From Chitinophaga pinensis (lineage in GTDB: Bacteria; Bacteroidota; Bacteroidia; NS11-12g; UBA9320), in assembly GCA_945890595.1 (NCBI GenBank), contig CAMDCQ010000013.1, positions 1 through 20,599 on the forward strand: 20,599 nucleotides of DNA, written 5' to 3'. The position numbers were made by a program, and so were the translations under genes. The notes below the pieces were generated by a model. It did not search any database and was not told the DNA's origin. It was given only the letters and a program-made list of their open reading frames with translations. Below, in pieces: positions 14,489-20,599 of this stretch (its first letter is position 1; the number at the start of each line of letters is the position of its first letter).

Positions 14489-15391
14489 TTATGAAATATT
14501 TGTATAGCTAAACCCTATAATTTGCGAGCTCTTCGAGTTACTAAGCTCATAATCAATGCGTCCCAAGTTTAAGCCTGCCCATCCGGTTTGATTAATAAAA
14601 ATTTCCTTTTTATCATGATTGAAAATGGGTTGTGGAGAACTCAAAAATGTGTGGGTATGACCACCTAAAATTAAGTCTATATTTTTGGACATTCCAGCTA
14701 AAATAGTATCGCTAATCTTGTTATCCTCGTACTCATAACCAAGGTGTGATAAGCATATTATTAAGTTGCAACCCTTGTCTTTCAAAAGTGATGCAGTTTT
14801 ATTGGCACATTCTATAGGATCTTTGTATTTAATTTCGCCATAAAGTTTTTTAGGTACTAAGCCATCTAATTCAATTCCTATCCCGAAAACTCCAATTTTA
14901 AATTTCCCTTTGTGACAAATGGCATAAGGTTTTACCTTGCCATCTAATAAGGTGTTGCTAAAATCGTAATTGGCACATAAGAATTTAAAACGAGCGTGCG
15001 GAAGTTGTTTAATCAATCCTTCAATACCTGCGTCAAAGTCGTGATTTCCTAATGTGGCATAGTCGTATCCCATTTCGCTCATTAACTTGAACTCTAATTC
15101 ACCTCCATAATAGTTAAAGTAAGGTGTTCCTTGAAAAATATCTCCACTGTCTAGTACAAGCACGTTTTTGTGAAGAGCTCTTATTTCGTTAATCATTGCT
15201 GCTCTTTTGGCTGCACCTCCTAATCCTGGATACTTTTTATCGTTATCAGGAAAAGGTTCGATGTGGCTGTGCCAGTCGTTCGTATGCAAAATGACTAATC
15301 GATCATTATTTTGGCCGAATAAGGCTTTTGGTGCTATTGACGCACCTGCGCCAATTAACGCTGCTTTGTATATGAATTCTTTCCGGTTCAT
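14489..15391 (-). CDS. Metallophosphatase domain of a split 5'-nucleotidase/UshA-type enzyme, Tat-like signal
   Basis: A 300-residue calcineurin-like phosphoesterase with all metal-site motifs: HTNDWHSHIEP (about 34-44, D-x-H), DSGDIFQGTPYF, GNHDFDAG, CLSHLGYE and GGHTHTFL (about 242-249). It would hydrolyse nucleoside 5'-monophosphates or related phosphoesters. The N-terminus MNRKEFIYKAALIGAGASIAPKALF looks like a Tat signal, but with RK in place of the usual RR. It ends after the catalytic domain; the substrate-binding C-terminal domain is encoded by the upstream gene, which overlaps it by 4 bases (ATGA). The two proteins probably assemble in the periplasm. The substrate is not certain. Confidence 0.9.
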   Translation of the reverse strand: MNRKEFIYKAALIGAGASIAPKALFGQNNDRLVILHTNDWHSHIEPFPDNDKKYPGLGGAAKRAAMINEIRALHKNVLVLDSGDIFQGTPYFNYYGGELEFKLMSEMGYDYATLGNHDFDAGIEGLIKQLPHARFKFLCANYDFSNTLLDGKVKPYAICHKGKFKIGVFGIGIELDGLVPKKLYGEIKYKDPIECANKTASLLKDKGCNLIICLSHLGYEYEDNKISDTILAGMSKNIDLILGGHTHTFLSSPQPIFNHDKKEIFINQTGWAGLNLGRIDYELSNSKSSQIIGFSYTNIS

Positions 15392-16074
15392 AATTCTCTG
15401 ATTTTCGTATCGAAAGTGATAGGCTGATGAATTTTTACATAGGCCAATATAGCATCTCGTATTTTTACACCTGTATCTACTCTTTCCGTTGCCCGTGTTA
15501 GAAAACTATAATTATCTCCGCCGTTAGCCATGTAATCAGAAGTAACCAAATAAAAATAGTCTTGATCGCTTGTCGCAACTTTTTTTAGTGAATTAATATT
15601 ATCTGACATAGGCTCTCCCCCTTTTATACGGATAAAATTTTGTAGAGAATCTATATAAATCGTGTTTAATTTTAAGATTACAATTTCATTCTCAAAGGGC
15701 ATAATTTGGAATATGTCACCAACGGTTATCTCACCTGAATCTAGGGTGCTACGAATTCCTCCATAGTTTAGTATACAAATAGTAGAAAGTGGATATTCTT
15801 TAATAGCACTTTCCATTACAGCGTCTGCTATAAAATTACCTAATGCACTACTGGGTTTTTTCTTTTCTACAAATGAGGGACTATATCCTATTACCTCGTT
15901 CATCGCTGCGGCCATTCCAAGTGAATAAGGGCTTATTATATCTTCAATTTGTTTGTCTGACTTGTCGTTTATGCTTAATTGAATGTTACTTGTAGCTTGA
16001 GCTACTGGCGTTATTCTCGTCTTACAACCATATAAAACGAGTAAAATAAGGAATATTTTACAGGGCAATTTCAA
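15388..16074 (-). CDS. 5'-nucleotidase C-terminal-domain lipoprotein
   Basis: A 228-residue lipoprotein with signal MKLPCKIFLILLVLYGC (lipobox LYGC, lipidated Cys about 17). The rest is a 5'-nucleotidase C-terminal (substrate-binding) domain, with GYSPSFVEKKKPSSALGNFIADAV, NYGGIRSTLDSGEITVGDIFQIMPFENE and TSDYMANGGDNYSF, which hold the nucleotide-binding phenylalanine region. It carries no metallophosphatase motif; that is on the next gene, overlapping by 4 bases. The start is TTG at 16074, forced because no ATG lies between the in-frame stop at 16084-16086 and the signal peptide. It overlaps the upstream gene by 17 bases. Expected location is the inner face of the outer membrane, or the periplasm. 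Confidence 0.85.
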   Translation of the reverse strand: MKLPCKIFLILLVLYGCKTRITPVAQATSNIQLSINDKSDKQIEDIISPYSLGMAAAMNEVIGYSPSFVEKKKPSSALGNFIADAVMESAIKEYPLSTICILNYGGIRSTLDSGEITVGDIFQIMPFENEIVILKLNTIYIDSLQNFIRIKGGEPMSDNINSLKKVATSDQDYFYLVTSDYMANGGDNYSFLTRATERVDTGVKIRDAILAYVKIHQPITFDTKIREL

Positions 16075-16600
16075 TTTCTTTCTTCAATAGTTCAATTGCT
16101 TTTTGTGTCGGATGAACCCGTTCAGCAATTAGTTTGTGTAATATTTTTTTGCCTAATCCTGGTCCTGTTTCATTTGGTTCACATTCTCGAAAACTCTGAT
16201 CAATCAACGATAACATTTGTTCTTTAACCGCTTTAACCATACGCCAAGATTCATCCGATACATATATCTGCTGAGCAATATTGTGGTTAAACTCACTATT
16301 AATCGTCTGGATTAATTCATAATGGAGTTGTTGGGCACTTTGCCCCGCTTTGGATAATCGTAAAACTAATTGGTCTGGGGAGATACGATCAAGTAATAAG
16401 GTAAGTCTTTCATAGGCTTGAAGTTTTATAGGCGTAAGTGCATTGGCCTGCTCTTTTTTTAATTCTAAAATTCTTACTTTTCGTTGCTCATTAAGAAAGG
16501 ATTGTAAAAGATAATAGGTTACACCGAACACAATAAGTGCAGGAATGGTAAAATTAAGAATCGTAAAAATGGCCTGTGCTATGTCTAAGGATAGTATCAT
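16058..16600 (-). CDS. Conserved membrane-anchored protein of unknown function
   Basis: A 180-residue protein with one N-terminal membrane helix (ILNFTIPALIVFGVTYYLLQ, about residues 14-33), then a cytoplasmic, charged, mostly helical domain (EQRKVRILELKKEQANA..., RLTLLLDRISPDQLVLRL) that probably includes coiled-coil segments. I do not recognise a function. I believe similar proteins are widespread in Bacteroidota as a domain of unknown function (DUF7935 from memory, not verified). The gene starts at ATG 16600 and overlaps the nucleotidase C-terminal gene by 17 bases, so the three genes form one operon. A TAATTTCG box (16611-16618), one mismatch to TAnnTTTG, lies 10 bases upstream. Confidence 0.72.
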   Translation of the reverse strand: MILSLDIAQAIFTILNFTIPALIVFGVTYYLLQSFLNEQRKVRILELKKEQANALTPIKLQAYERLTLLLDRISPDQLVLRLSKAGQSAQQLHYELIQTINSEFNHNIAQQIYVSDESWRMVKAVKEQMLSLIDQSFRECEPNETGPGLGKKILHKLIAERVHPTQKAIELLKKEIEIAL

Positions 16601-16701
16601 ATGTAGATAGCGAAATTAAAGCTATTGCCTCTTTATTTATTTATAAAATCGAAAAATTACTTCATTTAATAGATGCGCACACGGGGTGTCTACTTATGTA
16701 C

Positions 16702-16709
16702 TTACTTTG
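16702..16709 (+). promoter_or_regulatory. Probable -7 box (TTACTTTG) for the stand-alone permease
   Basis: One mismatch to TAnnTTTG (T for A at position 2), 10 bases before ATG 16720. No TTG at -33 spacing. Weak but consistent with the other boxes in this window. Confidence 0.3.
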
Positions 16710-16719
16710 AAGGAATAAT

Positions 16720-17949
16720 ATGACCATTTACCAAAATTTTAAAGAAGCATTCACAAGTATTAGGGGTAATATTACCAGAACTATTATTACCTGTCTCATT
16801 ATTTCTTTTGGCATAATGGCATTGGTTGGTATTCTTACGGCTATAGACGGTATAGAGAGTAGCTTGGTGAAAAACTTTAGTTTTATGGGATCCAACTCTT
16901 TTAATATCCAAAATAGGTCGTCGGGTTTTTCATTGAATAGAAAAAATAAACGAACATTTTTTGAAAACATATCCTACAAGGAAGCCTCAGAGTTTAAAAA
17001 TAGATTTGAAGAAGATGCAGAGGTCTCGGTAAATTCATCTAATTCTTGGAATGCTGTAGCCAAGAATGGCAATAAAAAAACCAATCCAAATTCTACGATT
17101 ATAGGAGCTGACGAATCCTATCTCTCTGTTGCTGGATACGACTTAGCCGAAGGTAGGAATTTAACAATGGCAGATGTAGAACGCAATATTAATGTAGCGG
17201 TGATTGGTCAAGAGATAAAAGAATCCCTTTTTGGTGCCGAAAGTTGTATCAACAAGGATATAAAGGTGGGCGGAGTAAAGCTACGAATTGTTGGTCTTTT
17301 TGCCAGTAAAGGGGGAGCGTTTGATTTTGGAGGGGATAGAATAATTTTGATGCCTGTAACCTTGGCTAGGGATAAATTTCCAACAGACAACTTGAGTTAC
17401 AATATTGGGGTTAGTGTTCCTAGTATTGCCAATTTGGATGCAATGGCAGGGTATTCTGAGAATTTATTTAGACAGATACGTAAGTTACAGGTAAAAGAGG
17501 AAACAAATTTTAGTATTATAAAATCGGATAGTATTTCTGCATCGTTGATGGAGAACTTAAACGTTATTTTGTTGGGTGCTGTTTATATCGCCGCAATTAC
17601 GCTGATGGGAGCTGCTATAGCTTTAATGAATATTATGTTGGTCTCTGTTACGGAGCGCACTAAAGAAATAGGTACTCGTAAGGCTATAGGTGCACGAAGT
17701 AAAACTGTTTTAAACCAGTTTGTGATTGAAGCCATTGTAATATGTCAAATAGGTGGTCTAGGAGGTGTTATATTAGGCATCACCATGGGGAATTTAATTA
17801 GTAGTATGATCGGGGGTAGCTTTATTATACCTTGGAATTGGATTGGTCTCGCATTGGCTGTGTGTACAGTAGTTGGCTTGAGTGCTGGAATATGGCCGGC
17901 GTATAAGGCATCACGTATTAACCCAATTGAAGCATTAAGACACGAATAG
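16720..17949 (+). CDS. Stand-alone FtsX/MacB-type ABC transporter permease
   Basis: A 409-residue permease of MacB topology: N-terminal helix and TM1 (TRTIITCLIISFGIMALVGIL, about 20-40), a large periplasmic domain with the Q-N-R-S-S-G-F start (about 60-270), and three C-terminal membrane segments including VYIAAITLMGAAIALMNIMLVSV and the signature ERTKEIGTRKAIGA, ending WPAYKASRINPIEALRHE. No ATPase gene is adjacent; the nearest (2078-2755) is 14 kb away on the other strand, so the partner is unknown. ATG 16720 follows a TTACTTTG box by 10 bases. Divergent from the nucleotidase operon and followed by a strong terminator. Confidence 0.87.
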   Translation: MTIYQNFKEAFTSIRGNITRTIITCLIISFGIMALVGILTAIDGIESSLVKNFSFMGSNSFNIQNRSSGFSLNRKNKRTFFENISYKEASEFKNRFEEDAEVSVNSSNSWNAVAKNGNKKTNPNSTIIGADESYLSVAGYDLAEGRNLTMADVERNINVAVIGQEIKESLFGAESCINKDIKVGGVKLRIVGLFASKGGAFDFGGDRIILMPVTLARDKFPTDNLSYNIGVSVPSIANLDAMAGYSENLFRQIRKLQVKEETNFSIIKSDSISASLMENLNVILLGAVYIAAITLMGAAIALMNIMLVSVTERTKEIGTRKAIGARSKTVLNQFVIEAIVICQIGGLGGVILGITMGNLISSMIGGSFIIPWNWIGLALAVCTVVGLSAGIWPAYKASRINPIEALRHE

Positions 17950-17971
17950 TTGTCTGCTTTTTTAGGCAAAA

Positions 17972-17999
17972 AAAATCCCGACTCTAAAGTCGGGATTTT
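17972..17999. terminator. Intrinsic terminator between the permease and rplI
   Basis: A perfect 12-bp stem AAAATCCCGACT (17972-17983) and AGTCGGGATTTT (17988-17999) with a CTAA loop. Eight A on the left and four T on the right give it a U-tract in both directions, stronger for the minus-strand ribosomal operon. Confidence 0.88.
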
Positions 18000-18027
18000 A
18001 TACATTTATTCGAAAGAATAGTAAGTA

Positions 18028-18468
18028 TTACTCTTGAACTACGTCTACGTCTATTTCTACAGAAATTTCTTTGTGTAATTGAATAGATGCTTTGTATTCT
18101 CCTATATTTTTAATTTCAGGAGTAGTTATTTTTCTTTTGTCAATATCAAACCCTCTGTCTACCAGACTTTGAGCTAATTGCATAGCGGTAACAGAACCAA
18201 AGATTTTACCATTAGAACCTGCTTTTGTTGGAACAGTAACCTTCATTCCTGTCAACTTTTCTGCAAGTGCTTGAGCATCTTCCTTAATTTTTGTTTGCTT
18301 GTGAGCAGCTTGTCTCACGTTTTCTTCTGCCATTTTGATGGCAGATGGAGTAGCAATTGTTGCTAATCCTTGAGGAATAAGGTAATTTCTACCGAAGCCG
18401 TTTTTTACTTCTACGATATCATTTTTCTCACCAAATCCTTTTACGAAATCTTTTAATATAACTTTCAT
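18028..18468 (-). CDS. rplI: 50S ribosomal protein L9
   Basis: A 146-residue L9 with the family N-terminal domain (MKVILKDFVKGFGEKNDIVEVKNGFGRNYLIPQG...), a long central helix (about 45-75), and the C-terminal domain (about 80-146). Binds 23S rRNA at the base of the L1 stalk. Length and motifs are standard. It is the third gene of the rpsF-rpsR-rplI operon, 26 bases after rpsR, and ends before the terminator at 17972-17999. Confidence 0.98.
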   Translation of the reverse strand: MKVILKDFVKGFGEKNDIVEVKNGFGRNYLIPQGLATIATPSAIKMAEENVRQAAHKQTKIKEDAQALAEKLTGMKVTVPTKAGSNGKIFGSVTAMQLAQSLVDRGFDIDKRKITTPEIKNIGEYKASIQLHKEISVEIDVDVVQE

Positions 18469-18494
18469 TGCGTTAAAATTTAATTTGGTTAAAC

Positions 18495-18749
18495 TTATTT
18501 CATTTGATCTGCTACGTAAGGAAGTAAAGCAATATGTCTACATCTCTTAACGGCTACAGCCACTTTTCGTTGATATTTAAGCGAAGTACCTGTAATACGT
18601 CTTGGTAATAACTTGCCTTGCTCATTAATAAAAGCCATTAAAAAATCTGGATTCTTGTAGTCTATGTACTTGATTCCACTTTTCTTGAATCTGCAATACT
18701 TCTTAGGACGTATTACAGGAACTCTGGTGTATTTTTGTCTTTTAGCCAT
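18495..18749 (-). CDS. rpsR: 30S ribosomal protein S18
   Basis: An 84-residue S18, with the core [21 protein letters not shown] and [30 protein letters not shown] that bind S6 and 16S rRNA in the platform. Slightly longer than the 75-residue E. coli protein, mostly at the ends. The start lies 3 bases after the rpsF stop, so the two are translationally coupled, matching their role as a heterodimer. Confidence 0.98.
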   Translation of the reverse strand: MAKRQKYTRVPVIRPKKYCRFKKSGIKYIDYKNPDFLMAFINEQGKLLPRRITGTSLKYQRKVAVAVKRCRHIALLPYVADQMK

Positions 18750-18752
18750 GAT

Positions 18753-19178
18753 TTATTCCTCCTCTTCGCTAGTTATAGTTGCTAATTTAGCTTCTGCTAC
18801 TGGAGCAGCACTAGTATTATCTACTAGTTTAGCTTTTTTAAATTCTCCGTTTCTTCTTCTCTCATTGTACTTGATAGCGTGCTTGTCAAGTTTGATACAT
18901 AAGTATCTTAAAACTTGCTCATCACGTCGATAAGCTAGTTCAAGCTTGTCAACGATTTGTGCATCTGCCTCAGCCGCAAATTCGAAAATTTGATAGAAAC
19001 CTGTTGTTTTTTTCTGAATTGGATAAGCCATTTTAGTAAGGCCCCAATTTTCTTTGTGGATGAGCTCTCCACCGTTTTCTGTGATCAGCTTTTCGAAAGA
19101 GGATACTGCATCTTGCAACATCTTTTCGCTAAGCACGGGTGTAAGAACAACCACAGACTCGTAATGTGTTTTTGCCAT
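18753..19178 (-). CDS. rpsF: 30S ribosomal protein S6
   Basis: A 141-residue S6, with the family start (HYESVVVLTPVLSEKMLQDAVSSFEKLI), the strand GLTKMAYPIQKKTTGFYQIFEFAAE and YRRDEQVLRYLCIKLDKHAIKYNERR. It pairs with S18 on the small-subunit platform. The C-terminus is extended (about residues 107-141) and ends SEEEE. In E. coli, RimK adds glutamates after translation; here four are already genetically encoded. A TTG-N21-TACTTTTG promoter lies upstream, leaving a leader of about 30 bases with no obvious S6:S18-binding stem. Confidence 0.97.
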   Translation of the reverse strand: MAKTHYESVVVLTPVLSEKMLQDAVSSFEKLITENGGELIHKENWGLTKMAYPIQKKTTGFYQIFEFAAEADAQIVDKLELAYRRDEQVLRYLCIKLDKHAIKYNERRRNGEFKKAKLVDNTSAAPVAEAKLATITSEEEE

Positions 19179-19211
19179 TGTTATTGTGTTTAAAAATAAT
19201 TTTTAGGGCTG

Positions 19212-19243
19212 CAAAAGTAATATTTTAAAATATAAATACACAA
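19212..19243 (-). promoter_or_regulatory. Complete Bacteroidota promoter for the rpsF-rpsR-rplI operon
   Basis: Minus strand: TTG (19241-19243), a 21-base spacer, TACTTTTG (19212-19219, exact TAnnTTTG), then 33 bases to the rpsF ATG. The short leader holds a small AAAAATTATTTTT palindrome but no structure resembling the S6:S18-binding motif. Confidence 0.6.
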
Positions 19244-19298
19244 CTAAGTCTATCTTAAAATTTGAGGTATATCCTGAATCTTTCGTATTTAGAAAATA

Positions 19299-19320
19299 TT
19301 TTAGCACAAAGTGCTCAAAA
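19299..19320. repeat. Small inverted repeat between the rpsF and dnaX promoters
   Basis: AGCAC-AAA-GTGCT (19303-19315), with TTTT and AAAA arms outside it (one unpaired C), sits in the 284-base non-coding stretch between the rpsF and dnaX starts. The word CAAAGTG recurs at 19335. It could be a regulator site; no transcript is predicted to end here. Apart from it and the two promoters, I see no gene or RNA in this stretch. Confidence 0.3.
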
Positions 19321-19424
19321 CTAAAGACTTATTGACTGCAAAGTGACCCTTTACGTATCGCAGGAAATCTGTTGGTCATAAGCCACGAATTACAGTTATT
19401 TATTGACTAAATTTTCAACACCTC

Positions 19425-19455
19425 TTGTTTATCACCTTCTAGTAAACATACTTTG
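19425..19455 (+). promoter_or_regulatory. Probable dnaX promoter
   Basis: TTG (19425-19427), a 20-base spacer, and ATACTTTG (19448-19455), which is a one-base-shortened TA-n-TTTG version of the -7 box. It ends 7 bases before the ATG at 19463. It lies downstream of the alternative TTG start at 19403, supporting the ATG. Confidence 0.4.
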
Positions 19456-19462
19456 CACTTCA

Positions 19463-20551
19463 ATGGGAAGTTACGTAGTAAGTGCACGAAAATATAGACC
19501 TGAAACCTTTGATACGGTAGTTGGGCAACAGCATATTACCGAAACGCTTATTAATGAGATAACCAACGATCGTTTGGCTCAAGCCTTTCTTTTTTGCGGA
19601 CCCAGAGGCGTAGGCAAAACTACTTGTGCCCGTATCTTGGCAAAGGAGATAAACAAAGGAACTGTTCCTGAGGGTTATGATTTTTCATTTAATATTTTTG
19701 AACTTGACGCGGCATCTCACAATTCTGTTGATGATATTAGGGCGCTCAATGAACAAGTCCGGATACCTCCGCAAACAGGAGTATATAAGGTGTACATCAT
19801 AGATGAGGTACATATGTTGTCACAGCAAGCATTCAATGCTTTCCTGAAAACTTTAGAAGAACCTCCTAAGTATGCTATTTTTATATTAGCAACTACCGAA
19901 AAGCATAAAATACTTCCAACCATATTATCTCGATGTCAGGTTTTTAACTTTGATAGGATTCAAATACCTGAGATAGTAAGTCACCTGCAGGGAATAGCGA
20001 AAGATGAGCACATAGAGGCAGAAGAGGATGCATTACATCTAATTGCACAAAAGGCCGATGGCGCAATGCGAGATGCGCTGTCTATTTTTGATCAAATGGC
20101 TAGTTTTGGCAAAGATGGAAAGATTACTTACGCTGATGTCATTGAGAATTTAAATATTTTAGATTACGACTACTATTTTAAGATGGTAGACGGTTTCCTT
20201 GATGGCGATATAAGTTCGGTGCTGGTCAACTACGATGAAATACAACGCAATGGTTTTGACGGGCAATTATTTATTAACGGATTAGCTAATCATTTCAGGG
20301 ATTTACTGGTTGCTCAAAATGCGAATAGCCAACAGCTATTAGAAAAATCAAAAGAAATAGCAGGTAGATATCACAAGCAAGCTTTGGCAGTTACGCCGTC
20401 ATTTATCATTAACGCCATAAATATATTGGGTGAAACCGACATGAATTATAAGACAAGTAGGAATACCCGCTTGCACGTGGAGTTATGCTTGATAAAATTG
20501 GCATCATTACAGCACGCTATAGACGTAACTAAAAAAAAAAGTCTAGGGTAG
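19463..20551 (+). CDS. dnaX: DNA polymerase III gamma (and possibly tau) subunit DnaX
   Basis: The in-frame product is 362 residues, start ATG 19463 (MGSYVVSARKYRPETFDTVVGQ). AAA+ clamp-loader motifs are intact: Walker A FCGPRGVGKTT, DEVHMLS (Walker B), ATTEKHKIL (sensor 1), and LSRCQ (SRC arginine finger). The clamp-loader domains I-III run to about residue 355; there is no Cys4 zinc module after Walker A, unlike E. coli. The frame ends KKKSLG-TAG at 20549-20551, right after ten A (20531-20540). The -1 frame is open from there to the window end (beginning KSRVEVLANSGF), so the full gene may continue as tau by recoding. Alternatively it is a sequencing indel or a gamma-only gene; see the findings. 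Confidence 0.93.
   Translation: MGSYVVSARKYRPETFDTVVGQQHITETLINEITNDRLAQAFLFCGPRGVGKTTCARILAKEINKGTVPEGYDFSFNIFELDAASHNSVDDIRALNEQVRIPPQTGVYKVYIIDEVHMLSQQAFNAFLKTLEEPPKYAIFILATTEKHKILPTILSRCQVFNFDRIQIPEIVSHLQGIAKDEHIEAEEDALHLIAQKADGAMRDALSIFDQMASFGKDGKITYADVIENLNILDYDYYFKMVDGFLDGDISSVLVNYDEIQRNGFDGQLFINGLANHFRDLLVAQNANSQQLLEKSKEIAGRYHKQALAVTPSFIINAINILGETDMNYKTSRNTRLHVELCLIKLASLQHAIDVTKKKSLG
20531..20540 (+). other. A10 slippery run, probable dnaX recoding site
   Basis: Ten consecutive A read in-frame as AAA AAA AAA A(GT). Four codons later the zero frame meets TAG. Slippage of -1 by the ribosome, or +1 A by RNA polymerase, opens the frame to the window end (at least 20 further codons); the +1 frame stops at once (GTC TAG). 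Known: E. coli dnaX uses an A AAA AAG ribosomal slip and Thermus thermophilus dnaX an A9 transcriptional slip. Inferred: this run separates gamma and tau here. Confidence 0.55.
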
Positions 20552-20599
20552 AAGTTTTAGCTAATTCTGGCTTTTATCAATACCTGTTTTCCATGGTCG

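Noticed and set aside
19403..19462. TTG start adding 20 residues to DnaX
   Set aside because: The conserved DnaX start (YVVSARKYRP) follows ATG 19463 and the promoter-like sequence overlaps the extension.
19179..19462. tRNA, riboswitch or S6:S18-binding leader in the rpsF-dnaX gap
   Set aside because: No cloverleaf or T-loop pattern, no ligand-binding RNA motif I recognise, and the rpsF leader (about 30 bases) is too short and unstructured.

Overview
The window looks like the chromosome of a low-GC member of the Bacteroidota, most likely a marine Flavobacteriales-type bacterium. The evidence is a PorQ-like type IX secretion protein, a C-terminal tail resembling the type B (gliding) sorting signal, and repeated TAnnTTTG promoter boxes, the -7 element of the Bacteroidota housekeeping sigma factor. 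The genes are mostly core housekeeping genes. I see no insertion sequence, prophage, CRISPR array, tRNA, rRNA or defence island.

Layout. 1-137 (+) is the tail of a type IX-secreted protein. 156-7077 (-) holds cmk, porQ, a LolCDE/MacB-like ABC transporter (ATPase and two permeases) and a lipoprotein joining a HEAT-like region to a cyclophilin. 7164-8107 (+) holds a small CarboxypepD_reg-like secreted protein, a thioredoxin-like protein and a small conserved acidic protein. These converge on a 2-Cys peroxiredoxin (8200-8832, -) across a bidirectional terminator. 9009-9470 (+) is a secreted MORN-repeat protein. 9533-12801 (-) holds a gamma-carbonic-anhydrase-like hexapeptide protein overlapping an LpxL-type acyltransferase, then typA. 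12932-14365 (-) is dnaA. 14489-16600 (-) is a tightly overlapping trio: a membrane-anchored unknown, a 5'-nucleotidase C-terminal-domain lipoprotein, and the matching metallophosphatase domain as a separate protein. 16720-17949 (+) is a stand-alone FtsX/MacB permease. 18028-19178 (-) is the rpsF-rpsR-rplI ribosomal operon. 19463-20551 (+) is dnaX, whose frame stops just after a run of ten A.

How they fit together. The thioredoxin-like protein and peroxiredoxin could form a peroxide-reducing pair. The two nucleotidase proteins probably rebuild one periplasmic enzyme. The type B tail would be processed by the type IX system to which PorQ belongs. DnaA and DnaX serve replication.

The observations most worth following are the A10 run in dnaX (a likely gamma/tau recoding site), a recurring arrangement in which TAnnTTTG boxes sit 4-7 bases before the start codon (predicted leaderless mRNAs), an inverted repeat overlapping the predicted dnaA -33 element, the split nucleotidase, and the HEAT-cyclophilin lipoprotein. 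No wholly new system is evident. Several start codons given here (TTG for cmk and the nucleotidase C-terminal protein, GTG for the CarboxypepD-like protein, internal ATGs elsewhere) were chosen from signal peptides, conserved N-termini and promoter positions.
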